From NCBI GenBank assembly GCA_950295325.1, contig OX485806.1, forward strand, positions 43,152,001-43,216,000: a DNA stretch of 64,000 bases. The letters are read 5' to 3'. The notes below the pieces were generated by a model. That model was not told the origin of the DNA, did not search any database, and saw nothing but the letters and a program-made list of their open reading frames with translations. Within the stretch, counting starts at the first letter, position 1. Each line of letters begins with the position of its first letter. The position numbers and the translations under genes are program-made. Positions 23,901-34,659 of this stretch are shown here, one piece after another. The stretch is from Polytrichum commune (Eukaryota > Streptophyta > Polytrichopsida > Polytrichales > Polytrichaceae).

Positions 23901-24286
23901 CTGGTCAGGTCTAATATCCGATCCTCCTCCTCGTCGCCCACCCCATGCCCCGATCGGTGTTGCCTGTCATCCAAACCACCACCAGTAACGCACGAATTCC
24001 TCTTCACCCCATCCTCATCGACACTTATACCCTCTGTTTCTCCAATTTTAGCATCTCCAACCCCCATTCCCGAAGCAGGGGCACCGTGAACCACGCCATC
24101 TCCCCCTCGAATTTTAGGAGCATCTTCAGCTCCTATTCTTGAAACAGGGGCACCATCGACCACCATCCCCTCTCCTACTCCAATGCTGGCGTCCTCAACC
24201 TCCATCCTCGGAGCAGGGGCTTCACCAATTCCCATTTTCGAAACAGAGGAACCATCATCAAGAATTTGGTCAGAAGATCGCTCCAT
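20906..24286 (-). CDS. SDS22/PPP1R7-like leucine-rich-repeat protein, 434 aa
   Basis: Homologue of the SDS22 regulatory subunit that binds protein phosphatase 1 in nucleus and cytosol. Exons on the minus strand: 24286-23783, 23516-23436, 23230-23000, 22790-22644, 21848-21706, 21240-21126, 20989-20906, all with GT-AG borders. The joined frame is 1305 nt, ending TAG. From about residue 127 it has SDS22-type 22-residue LRRs: LTELDLTANRLSELD, LKELYVSNNEVGKIEEIEHL, LQQLWLGRNRIQTV, LTELYLSHNSISVMEGL, LEDLWLNDNQISSLEGI. It closes with the cap IYLERNPC then SDPKYIFKLRSALPKLQQLD. The start is the ATG at 24286; upstream in-frame codons lack an ATG. The first 120 residues are an unusual acidic, Gly-rich extension with degenerate repeats of a GAPxSxMGxxDAxIG-like unit. 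I see no defect; probably functional. Confidence 0.93.
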
Positions 24287-24291
24287 CCCAA

Positions 24292-25040
24292 AAGCAACCA
24301 ATTCTGTTAAACTAAATTCTTTGTCTTACAGACACAATTTCCTCAGAGTCAACGTGAGTGATTTACTGTTCTCTACCAATTGTAGGCCGATCTGAACGTC
24401 ATGTAAGGGGGATGTCCAAGACAATTTTGGGGGGGGAGGGTGTGAAGAACCAACCGATTCTGTCAAGCTAATTTTATATATTCCGGCTACAAGTTTTCAT
24501 CTTCAAGTGTGATGAGACGTGGAGCCAAGCCTCATATGGATGTGAGAAAGAGTCCCTCCCGCAACGAGAGGAACCCCTAGGGATGCACAGCCAACCACTT
24601 CTGTCAAACTAATTTCATAACCCACGGCTGCAAATTTCTCATCATCGAGAGGCGCACTTCACTGCTATGTCTTCCTTCAGTCCATTAACCGATATGAAGT
24701 GAATGTGAGAGCGACACCTCCTGCAGTGGAGGGAAACCCTAGCAAGACTTCTCAACCAACTCTGTCCAAACTAATTCCACATCTCACGGCCGCAAGTTTG
24801 CCTGACATCGAGAAGCAATTTTACCATCCTGTCCTCCGCACATGTCCAGAATCACATTTGCAGTGATGGGCGCGGACGCTTTACCAACTGAGAGGACCGG
24901 AAAACTCGCGTTACAATAATAAGACTCAAAAACAAATCATGTCCAAATCAATTTCGCATTTCACGGCTGTACGTTTCCTGACGTCGTTAGCGATTTACCA
25001 TCCTTTCCCTGTCCTAAACAGATGTCCAGATTTACAATTT
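24292..25040 (-). repeat. Five divergent tandem repeats upstream of the SDS22-like gene
   Basis: A block with the consensus CCAACTCTGTCCAAACTAAT, then a variable stretch and CACGGCTGCAAGTTT (plus-strand reading), recurs at about 24,295, 24,451, 24,591, 24,753 and 24,934, spaced about 140-185 bp. The first copy abuts the start codon and the others run upstream, so the array covers the likely promoter and 5' leader. The copies are well diverged, suggesting old duplication. Confidence 0.7.
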
Positions 25041-25079
25041 GCAGCGATGGCTCGGCCTCGTCCCTAACTCCCAAACGGA

Positions 25080-25200
25080 GTTGGGACTTAGCCGGGGGGC
25101 GGTGCTGCCCGGAGGGGCGGGGCAGCAGTGAGGCAGGAGCGGGGCCACAAGGGGGCCGGGTCGGGGCCGGGTTTAGGGAAGGAGCGGGGCCGGGTCAGCG
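25080..25200. other. GC-rich purine-skewed island
   Basis: About 120 bases of strongly G-rich plus-strand sequence with repeated GGGGCCGGG and GGAGCGGGGCC words, unlike the AT-rich surroundings. It could be a CpG-rich promoter, a GC minisatellite or a transposon end. There is no gene evidence. Confidence 0.4.
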
Positions 25201-25203
25201 CGT

Positions 25204-25287
25204 CCCATCCACTTCCTCAACAAGTGGATGGGTTAGCAAGGAAACCATCTAGTACACCCCATCCATAATGTGCAAATATGGATGGGG
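25204..25287. repeat. Pair of perfect 11-bp hairpins
   Basis: Hairpin 1: CCCATCCACTT at 25,204-25,214 pairs with AAGTGGATGGG at 25,222-25,232 across a 7-base loop. Hairpin 2: CCCCATCCATA at 25,257-25,267 pairs with TATGGATGGGG at 25,277-25,287 across a 9-base loop. Both share a CCCATCCA core and lie about 300 bases before the MULE transposase frame, so they may mark the element's subterminal region. Confidence 0.75.
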
Positions 25288-26626
25288 CTGCAAGTGTTTG
25301 TGGAAGGTTTTGCAACTTTTTGGTACAAATGTTTTGTTTAGTGAGAGTGGTAAGGTGGAGTTGGAAGTCAATAGAAGTGTACATGTTTGCATTGTATTAG
25401 AGAGCATTGATAGTTTATAAAATATCCCTTCACAGAAGTTACAATCTTTGTAGGATTGTACTAGGGTTGAGAATTTGAACAACAATATTTTAGTATTCAT
25501 ACATTTCTTTAGCTTCAAGTGTGATTGAACTCTATTGCTTTAGTTGAACTCTAATGTTTTAGTTGAATCTTATCGCTTTGTAGGTATTTCATGAACATAC
25601 CGTCAACCTCGGAGGAGGAGGGCTTCTTTTATCCTTCGGATTTTGATGATGACTTAGAATTTGTGGTAGGGGTAGATGAACTCTTTCGTGATGTTTTAGG
25701 TGGCCAAAACCTACTATTCCCATATTCTAGAGTATTAGATTACTACTCAAGTGACAATGAATCAAATGGTGGAGGAGAGAAATATAGTTTTGGAGATGAA
25801 GAAGTTGAGGTGGACATAGTGGGGCAACAATCATCACACGACTTGGACTTTGTTGAAGAAGAAGGCATTGAAGTTCTTTCATTTCACAATGTAAGTATTG
25901 AATCAAGGCCAAATGGTTTTATTTTTACCAAATCTAGTTTGACGCTCATGATTCAATGTGTAGTATCGGGGTTGCAACCTAGTTTTTTTCAAATATGGAC
26001 TGCCGATCCCAATTTTCTACATGTTCTTCAACACCATGGTAGACCTGTTGATCCCAATGATCTTGTATACATTGTAGAACGTTGGGTACGGTTGCAAAAA
26101 AATGTAAAAGTTTTAGATAGTCCACATGGACTTCTTTTAAGCCCATGTAGTGATAAGATGGGGCGAGGCATAACTTCTAGTGACCTTTGGCATTCTATTG
26201 TGAAGCAAGCCCATTGTTATGTTAGTGGCAAACATTCCTCTATGAAATCCACGGTGCATTCCATACGAAAACAATGGTCTACCGATGTAAGAGTGGGTGG
26301 GATCCCGTATTATTTCATAGAAAGATGCATCCAATCTTGTGCAACTTGTAGTTGTTTAGGACCATTTTGGGATGAAATTGTTAAAGTTCCATTAGAGAAG
26401 TTGCAAGACACTTTTAACAATATATGTGCGAAGCATATAGTAGTTCGTAGAGTCAAAAGTAAGAGGCAAACAACATCTACGTTGGTCACGTACTACTATT
26501 GTCATAGAGGGGGGAATCAAAGAATTTGAATAGAGAAAGAAGAAGTAAACTCTACCCGGCGGGAGAGAAAATCTTACAAGTGTGATTGTGAGTTTCTTTT
26601 GAAAACAATTGTGTCTTCTATGAACA

Positions 26627-26631
26627 CAAAG
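26627..26631 (+). repeat. Target-site duplication (left), gypsy element
   Basis: CAAAG immediately before the left LTR is repeated at 33,694-33,698 immediately after the right LTR. A 5-bp duplication is standard for Ty3/gypsy integrase. Confidence 0.95.
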
Positions 26632-27603
26632 TGTCGCAACCCTTGCTAGCCCCCTTGACAATCTTGCCAATTTTCAATTCTAGCAAAGGTTACGAGCGCT
26701 AACCATTCGCATTCCGCCATGCTAATGGTTAGCTCCTCCTACCCCGGACCTTATAGTTCATAGGAGGGAACCAACCCTCCTACTTTGCTTTCGGGACTCA
26801 CCCCTTAATCGGTAACCCATTTCTTGGATGTGGACTTCCATCCATGGAAGTCCAATCCTATGTTGATCATCGCGTTGCCGGAGCAACACTACAACAACCC
26901 GAACCATACTAGGCAGCTATGGCCTCACAATGGGCCAATGCCCATGGAGGCCGTGCCGTTCGGCCTCGGGTGGGTGAGGCCACACCACCTCACCCATATA
27001 AGCCTCTAGGACTCTACGCGGGGCCCCTACCCCACCGTCAACCAACCTCTTGTCTCTCTACCAAGAGTTGGGGCCAAGTGGACATTTTCCCTTAGCCGCT
27101 GGGCCTAGAAGCCCCCACAGATTCAGACCATCATAACTTCCTTGTATGATATCTGATGCTAACACTTGACCACTCCATCTTCATCTACGCTTCATGTAGA
27201 TGCCGATGGACTCCTCACTTGCCCCATTCGGGCAAGTGGTGAGGAAGTTATGCCTGTTTGAACCTTGGCAGTCCCGGGAATCACTCCCAGGCACTGCTGT
27301 ACCAGGGCGCTGTCCCGGGACAGCGCCCCACTCAAATGGCCATAACTCCTAGCTCACACCTCCGATTGAGGTGTTCTTGAGCATTCTAGAATCACCACGC
27401 CATGAGCTACGCATAGCTCATGGCCTTACCCTCATGCCTCCTAGTCTCCGTGGGTGGGAGGCGTTCCCAACGCCCGGGGCCCTCACCCACACTAGGATCA
27501 CTTGGGCCCTCTCACCAACGGCGCCACAAGTCCCGGGTGTCACTCCGGGGTCCCCCTTGTGCCCATGGTGTTTCGGCCACTCCTCATGGAGAGGTGCGCG
27601 ACA
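26632..27603 (-). repeat. Long terminal repeat (3' LTR of the minus-strand element), 972 bp
   Basis: Begins TGTCGCAACC and ends GTGCGCGACA, with inverted TG...CA ends. By line-by-line reading I found no difference from the copy at 32,722-33,693. Element polarity is minus, so this is the downstream LTR. Confidence 0.97.
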
Positions 27604-27616
27604 CTCACCCCCACCA
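27604..27616 (-). other. Polypurine tract of the gypsy element
   Basis: On the minus strand GGTGGGGGTGAG directly precedes the downstream LTR, the expected place for plus-strand DNA priming. Confidence 0.7.
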
Positions 27617-28379
27617 AACGGAGTCGATGCCCTCATCGACTATACTCGTAGTCGGCACACCAATTCTCAAGTTGCCATCCTCTATGGTGCGGCATTGTGT
27701 TTACCTTAGGGCGCGACCCCCACAATGCATCTTCAAATTTGGCATAGTCCCAAAGGTGTCGTTCCTAGGTGGTCCATTAGCGACCTTGGATCTCTCATCC
27801 AAGGACCTAACCTATACTAGACCCACCTACTTTGGGACTCACTTGGGTTGCCCCTCCTTTGGGGCCTCCCCCGTTAAGCTCCACTAGCCTAACGTGACAC
27901 ATCTAGGCGAGACCTCAACGCTTCCACTAAGTTGTCTCGGTTGCAACTCCGAGATGGCTTTCCATTGTTAAGCCACGCCTCGATCGCACGGGGGTGATGC
28001 CAAGTCCCGCCCGACTCGGTTCCCACTTTGCTCTTTCGAGACATGGGTTCATGACTCCCATGCGCCAACTCTCGTTAGCTCGCGGGTAGCACTTTTATGA
28101 GCACGCGCCATCACCTTGTCCCCGCCCGGACAAGCCCACAACTAAGAAGTTTCTTGGTTTTATCCAAGGCCCCTCCAAGCCATGGCCCCCAATTACTCGG
28201 CTTACCCAACCTAGTTTGGCATATCTATTCCCCCTCTTCCATTAACCAAGCACAAGTACAAGACTAGGACCTCATCTCATACTTTTCTCTTTGCACCACT
28301 AAAGTTTGGACTTTATTCCCTCAAGCCAAAGAACAAGTTCATGTTGTGGAGTAATTAGCCTCGAAGCTAAGTGTGCTAC

Positions 28380-31300
28380 TAGCGTCTCTCCCCCACTAAA
28401 GGAGATTAATGTCCTCATCAATGCCTACGCTTCATTTTATTGGAATCCTTAGCCTTAGTTTCTTCAAAGTGCTTCACCAATTCATTGGTGTTCACCATGT
28501 CTCTTGCCGCCACCCAAGCGGTTTCTTTCTCATGGTATCCTCACCATTTCACCAAGTACTCCTTTGTACATTTTCTTTCATTTTCACTTGGGCTTCCTAC
28601 ACTTGAGGATGCCCTCCTACCTCATGTTCCAAATGACCTCCACAAGGTCGGGACGTGGCCTAATCACTTGCTTGTGATCGGGCCACAAGGTGTCGTCCTA
28701 AAATGACTTTCGTAATGAGACATGAAATGTCGGATGCACTTTGATCTCCGGCGGTAATTCCAACTTTTACATGTCCTTGAAAACTTCTTCCACAATGGAA
28801 AACGAAGCTCCAATTTTGGACATGAACTTTTGGAGTAAGGCCTTTGGGCAAGGTGAAGTTGTCCACATTCAACAACACCTTATTGGCCCACCTCATACTC
28901 CACTTCGCGTCTTCCGGCATTGATTTGCACTCCGTAGCACCTTCGGGCTTTCTCCACCAACAACTTGGTCATCTCCAAGACTTGTTTACCATCCTTGGCC
29001 AAGTCCTCACCATCTTGGTTGAACTCTAGTGTTGAATGTGCCCCCTCGAGAGCTAGGTTAATAGGTTGGAGCGCATCCACTCCATAAGCCACCACCAAAG
29101 ACCACCCCTTGGTAGCCAAGTGCGTGGCTACATTGCAATTACACTCCGCTCGACCCACATAGTCCGCCCAATCTCCTTGGTCCGCCCCCACCAAGTTCCT
29201 CAAGTATTGCTTCAAGACTCCATTCACATGCTCCGCTTTCCCATTCATTTGGGAATGCAAGGCCGTGCTAAACCTTAGTTTCATTCCGACCTCCTTAGAG
29301 AAATGCATTGAAAATGCACTTGTGAACTTTGGATCTTGATCCCACACAATCACTCTTGGCAACCCGTGGTGCCTCAACCATCCTTTGAGAAAAGGCTATG
29401 CGGTCTCCAACGCGGTCGCGGTTCCCACAATCGGCACCATGTGTGCCAACTTGGCCAACCGCTCTACCATCAACAAGATGGCATCATACTCATGTGACTC
29501 CGGCAAACTTGTGATCAAGTCCATGCACATACTATGCCATGGCGCCGACGGGATAGGCAACGGTTGCAAGAAACCGCCTTGCTTTTGGTAAGAAGCTCGG
29601 TTCACTTGGCACTTTATTCACGCCTTCACAAAGTGGGTTATATCCTCCTTTATGCACCGCCAATGGTACCTCCAAGACACCATTCTATGGCGGTTTTTTC
29701 TTTCTCCTCTATGGCCGGCAATAGGACTATCACATTCTTCCTTCAAAACCGATAGCCTCAACTTGCCTTGAGGCACATACACCCGACTTTGCTTACACTT
29801 GAACAATCCGTTCACCAACTTAACCTCTTTGAGCACCTTGCTCTTCCGAAGCTCACCTAAAAGCTTTTGTGCTTTGGGGTAGTTAATTTACCCCTCCCGT
29901 ATCTTGCATCACAAGTTTCCTTCGCCGGCACACATTAGCCACAAGGGTTGGATGGTTCTCATTGCTTGGAACTCTTCCCGTCTACTTAGCACATCCGGCA
30001 CCACATTTCCTTGGTCCGGTTTGTGGACCAAATCCACCTTCGTAAGCGCCAAACTATCATGCCACCGCAATGACTTGGCGCTCACTTGCGCTTGTATATG
30101 TTAAAATACTTTTAGGACACATTGTCCATGTAGACCTTTGCTTTGTGCGACCCCAAATAATGTCGCCACATCTTCAAGCAATGCACTACGGCAAAGAAGT
30201 TCTTTGTCATGAGTTGGTTGTCTTCTTCGACAACCATCGAGCCTCAAGCCCCCATATGCAAAGGCCATCCATCTTACATTAACAATCCATCATTGGGAAA
30301 GTTACTCGCCCCCGTATGCACCTCAAAAGGTTTGTCAAACTCCACAAACTTGAGCACGGGCGGTGAAGAGAACTTGCTCTTAAGCTCCCCAAAGACTTGT
30401 TGACAAGGCTAGTCCCACTCTTGGGATAGCCATTTCTTTCACAAGTCGGACAAGGTCGGACAACCATCGAGCTTCATGCTCCCATATGCAATGGCCATCT
30501 TTATTTTTTACATCAACATCCGCCAAATAAAGTCCCTCGCCCCCGTATGCACCTCAAAAGGTATGTCAAACTCCGCGAACTTGAGCACGGGCGGCGAAGA
30601 GAACTTCGTCTTAAGCTCCTCAATGGCTTGGTGGCACGGCTCATCCCACTCTTGGGATAGCCATTTCTTGCACAAGCCGGACAAGGTTTGACAACCATGG
30701 AGCTTAATGCTCTCATAAGCAATGGTCATCCATCTTGGATCAACATCCGCCAATGATAAAGTCCTTCGTCTCCATGTGCACCTCAAAATGCTTATGAAAA
30801 CCCGGAAACTCAACCACATCTTGTGAAGAGAACTTGCTCTTGAGCTCTCCAAAAGCTTGGTGACAAGGCTCATCCCACTCGTGGGATAGCCATTTTTTTC
30901 AACAAGTTGTCTAAGGTCCTAGCAACCTTAGAAAAACCTCGAATGAAGTGGTGGTAGTAGTTGGCTAGGCCAACAAATGAACTAAGCCCTTTTCTTGAGT
31001 CAAGGGCCAATTCTCCTCTTGGATTGCCTTGACATTCTTCATGTTTGTCCACCAACTTCCTTTGTCACCACATGCCTCAAGAACTCAATTTCTTCTTGAG
31101 CAAAGTTGCAATTCACTCCTTGGCGGTAACATTTTGAGCAACACATTGGTGAATACATCCTTGTATCTCACCAACATCCCACAAGTATGGTTTGGGGGAG
31201 GCCCATCTTTCCTAGCCTCCCCATGAGTTCCTTGGAGTTGCTCCAATGGAACCACGACCATTATGTTTACCATTTTTCATTTGGTCCATTAAGACCAAAT

Positions 31301-31601
31301 CCAACTTGGGTCCTCCTACCATAGGAGTCCTTGTCAATTTGAACCTCAATTCTTTGCCATTATGACACATCATAATGCACGGCAAGCACACCGGCTTGCA
31401 CCTCACAACTATCAGGTGAGTTTCAAAGAAGGCGGCCTTCACAATGACATGCATTTCATCTATTTCACATGGCGTGAAATTTTGACAAAATTCCAATGTC
31501 CCACATTGAAATGTTACATGCATCGCGGCCTCCTTTGTCTCATGCGGTTTGCCCTTTCCAAACCGCACCTTGGTGGGCTTCACCACTCTACCAATCGGCA
31601 A
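28380..31601 (-). pseudogene. Gypsy pol remnants: protease, partial RT, RNase H, integrase, chromodomain
   Basis: Read leftward. 31,601-31,212 gives a retropepsin-region match (LEFCQNFTPCEIDEM, KLTRTPMVGGPKLDL). 31,170-31,100 gives the RT start (YKDVFTNVLLKMLPPRSE), followed almost at once (31,100-30,900) by the RT tail (EFLRHVV, LSSFVGLANYYHHFIRGFSK); the fingers and palm, including the catalytic YxDD region, are missing. 30,910-30,231 is RNase H, in three tandem copies. 29,836-29,400 holds the integrase zinc-binding region and core start (PWHSMCMDLITSLPES). 29,377-28,880 holds the core end (GLPRVIVWDQDPKFTS). 28,640-28,400, in mixed frames, gives chromodomain-like TAWVAARDMVNTNELVKHFE. Frames change repeatedly, so nothing is translatable as a whole. 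Confidence 0.85.
30231..30910 (-). repeat. Triplicated RNase H segment in the gypsy element
   Basis: Three head-to-tail copies of about 229 bp begin near 30,231, 30,460 and 30,690, each marked by CAACCATCGAGC or CAACCATGGAGC and containing the HxAIEELKTKFSSPPVLKFAE-type coding segment. The copies are clearly diverged, so the triplication predates the latest transposition. Confidence 0.85.
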
Positions 31602-31725
31602 AACCCAACTCCCTTGTGAGCTTTGGGGTCATGAAAGAATGCCTTAACTCTTTGTCAACCCATGAGACAAGTCTCCCATTCATTTGAGCCTCAAGGTACA
31701 AAATACTTGGCCTTGGCTTAAGGCT

Positions 31726-32060
31726 ACTAGCCTTGGCCACAAAGCCATCGTCCAACATTCGGTCCTCGGCAACTTGGCTTGGCTTGGTCCGCAAAGCCAA
31801 CTTTAAACATTTCGTCCGCGGGACAAATTGGTTTGGTGCCACAAAACAAATTTCTAATAATTTGTCCGCAAAACAAACATGTTTTGCCTTGGTAGCACAA
31901 AGCCACCTTCCCACACTCCGTCCGCGGCACGAACATGAATTGCCTTGGTAGGACAAACCCACCTCCCAACATTCCGTCCGCGGCACAAGTATGATTTGCT
32001 TTGGAAGCATAAAGCCACCTTTCAACATTCCGTCCGCGGCACCAACATGTTTTGCCTAAG
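31726..32060 (-). repeat. Minisatellite of about 50-57 bp within the gypsy element
   Basis: Units marked by CGTCCGCGGCAC recur at about 31,813, 31,863, 31,920, 31,977 and 32,032, each followed by an ATG-TTTTGCCTTGGTAGCACAAAGCC-like segment broken by small changes. The array sits between the protease remnant and gag. Such internal arrays are common in large gypsy elements. Confidence 0.8.
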
Positions 32061-32707
32061 TAAAATGGACCAAACAATTTGCACTCATTTCTTTGGGACC
32101 TACTTTGGCTAAAGTCACTTGTGGTGATGCGCCGCCGAACTTCTCTTTGGGACCATCGGCTTCAATGCTCTTGCAAACTTGATGGTCCCCACCATGTCCT
32201 CAAGAAGCCTTGGGGACTTAAACAAGGCATCCACCACCCGCTTTTAAAACCCCACCTAAAAGGATGCATTTCTTAGAAAGCTCGTCCGTTTTAGGTGTAT
32301 CCTTCATTTGTGCGTTTGAATAGCGCACATAGGCCTTAAGAGGCCCCGGGTGCCTCATTAGCACCAAATTCATTCCAACATCAATACCTTCTAAGCATTT
32401 CGAATTGGAATTTCAATCCAACATTAATGCCCTCCAAGGTTTTGGGTGCTTTCGGTATTCTAGGCCCCAAATATTTTTTGAGGTTTGCGGGAGCCCTTTT
32501 CAAAGCACTCCTCCATTTTCCTTACCAAATCCACCCTCATGCCCACCATTGTCATTGGAACCAATGGTATGGTCAAATTCCACTTGCACATGATCCTTGT
32601 TCCAATTTGAGCCTCACAACCTTTCGGAAACCCCGGGCTCACCATCATAACCCGCATTTTTGATAGCCATGTCTACCTCAAAGTGCTAGCTCAAATATTG
32701 GAACCCT

Positions 32708-32719
32708 GCTCTGATACCA
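32708..32719 (-). other. Primer-binding site of the gypsy element
   Basis: On the minus strand this reads TGGTATCAGAGC, complementary to initiator Met tRNA, two bases from the right LTR. It fixes the element's direction as minus. Confidence 0.95.
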
Positions 32720-32721
32720 AG

Positions 32722-33693
32722 TGTCGCAACCCTTGCTAGCCCCCTTGACAATCTTGCCAATTTTCAATTCTAGCAAAGGTTACGAGCGCTAACCATTCGC
32801 ATTCCGCCATGCTAATGGTTAGCTCCTCCTACCCCGGACCTTATAGTTCATAGGAGGGAACCAACCCTCCTACTTTGCTTTCGGGACTCACCCCTTAATC
32901 GGTAACCCATTTCTTGGATGTGGACTTCCATCCATGGAAGTCCAATCCTATGTTGATCATCGCGTTGCCGGAGCAACACTACAACAACCCGAACCATACT
33001 AGGCAGCTATGGCCTCACAATGGGCCAATGCCCATGGAGGCCGTGCCGTTCGGCCTCGGGTGGGTGAGGCCACACCACCTCACCCATATAAGCCTCTAGG
33101 ACTCTACGCGGGGCCCCTACCCCACCGTCAACCAACCTCTTGTCTCTCTACCAAGAGTTGGGGCCAAGTGGACATTTTCCCTTAGCCGCTGGGCCTAGAA
33201 GCCCCCACAGATTCAGACCATCATAACTTCCTTGTATGATATCTGATGCTAACACTTGACCACTCCATCTTCATCTACGCTTCATGTAGATGCCGATGGA
33301 CTCCTCACTTGCCCCATTCGGGCAAGTGGTGAGGAAGTTATGCCTGTTTGAACCTTGGCAGTCCCGGGAATCACTCCCAGGCACTGCTGTACCAGGGCGC
33401 TGTCCCGGGACAGCGCCCCACTCAAATGGCCATAACTCCTAGCTCACACCTCCGATTGAGGTGTTCTTGAGCATTCTAGAATCACCACGCCATGAGCTAC
33501 GCATAGCTCATGGCCTTACCCTCATGCCTCCTAGTCTCCGTGGGTGGGAGGCGTTCCCAACGCCCGGGGCCCTCACCCACACTAGGATCACTTGGGCCCT
33601 CTCACCAACGGCGCCACAAGTCCCGGGTGTCACTCCGGGGTCCCCCTTGTGCCCATGGTGTTTCGGCCACTCCTCATGGAGAGGTGCGCGACA
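32722..33693 (-). repeat. Long terminal repeat (5' LTR of the minus-strand element), 972 bp
   Basis: Same length and, as far as read, the same sequence as 26,632-27,603. The right flank begins with target repeat CAAAG at 33,694-33,698 and then the resumed MULE reading frame. Confidence 0.97.
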
Positions 33694-34659
33694 CAAAGTC
33701 ATGTGTTGAAGGTGTTAAGCAAGAGATGGTCGAAATACATGTGCACTCCAAACATTCCGGTCATAACCCGGGAAGTGAAGGTGACAAGTACTTCTTACTA
33801 GTTCATCCTTTGGTGCTTTCATTTGCAAATGAGAATTTTAAAATGATGATGTCTCCTTCAACCATAGTTGTTGCTTTACTAAAAAACAAAGAATTTTGAA
33901 AACATGGTGACCTATTTTGAACAAGCCACATTTCGATTTTTTATGCTTGTGGATGAGGTCGAGGCATTATCATATTCCACTAGATTAAGTGGTGCGTTCT
34001 TCTAACCTTTTATTATCTTCATCATTCAACATTATTAATTTATGTTTTATTGAGATTTTTGTATGTGTTATACCTAACCAAGGTGTCTTGTATGATTCTT
34101 ATAGATGCCGTACGAAAAGATGATTGGGATGCCACTCAACTTGAAATTCTTGGGCTAAAAGCCAAAAGAAAGGTGATTTTTTACCAAAAATACGACAAGA
34201 AGCACGAAGATGTACGAAAAAAACCTTTCATTATCGTCATCCAAGACGAACTTATGAGAAACATTGCTAAGCGATTTTTTACGAGAAACTCATAGGCGTT
34301 GGATTCTACCTTCAAAACCAACAATTATGACCTATCATTATACGCTGTGGTTGTTCCGAATGACGACGGCCGGGGCATGCCAGTTTTCTATATACTTTGT
34401 TCTAAAGACAAAGGACAAGGCCATCAAGGTATTGCTATTGAAATTGCTTTGGAATATGTTTTTAAAAACATTGAGAATGTAAGACCTAGTGCAATTCTTA
34501 TAGACAAAGATATGACATCTTTGAATGCCATAACAACAATTGTGAGAAATGATAATTTTTGTTGAAAGGATAAACGAATAGGGGGAGAACAAATTACATG
34601 TCAAATTTTATTTTGCCACTTCCATGCTATGAAAGCATGGAGTGAGCATCTTCTCCCCC

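Larger units (their letters stand above)
26632..33693 (-). mobile_element. Ty3/gypsy chromovirus, 7,062 bp, non-autonomous
   Basis: A structurally complete element: two 972-bp LTRs, 5-bp target duplication CAAAG, primer-binding site next to the right LTR and a purine-rich tract next to the left LTR, so it runs on the minus strand. Gene order protease, RT remnant, RNase H, integrase, chromodomain identifies a Ty3/gypsy chromovirus. The LTRs appear identical, implying recent insertion, but the internal region has many stops and frameshifts, has lost the RT core, and contains a triplicated RNase H segment. It must therefore have been mobilised by proteins from another copy. It sits in frame inside a MULE transposase gene. 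A related solo LTR lies at 45,973-46,910. Confidence 0.95.

Noticed and set aside
27371-27887. Open frames of 112 and 155 codons in and after the left LTR
   Set aside because: They lie within the 972-bp LTR and run into the element's non-coding end. The same LTR frames recur in the right LTR, and neither resembles a protein.
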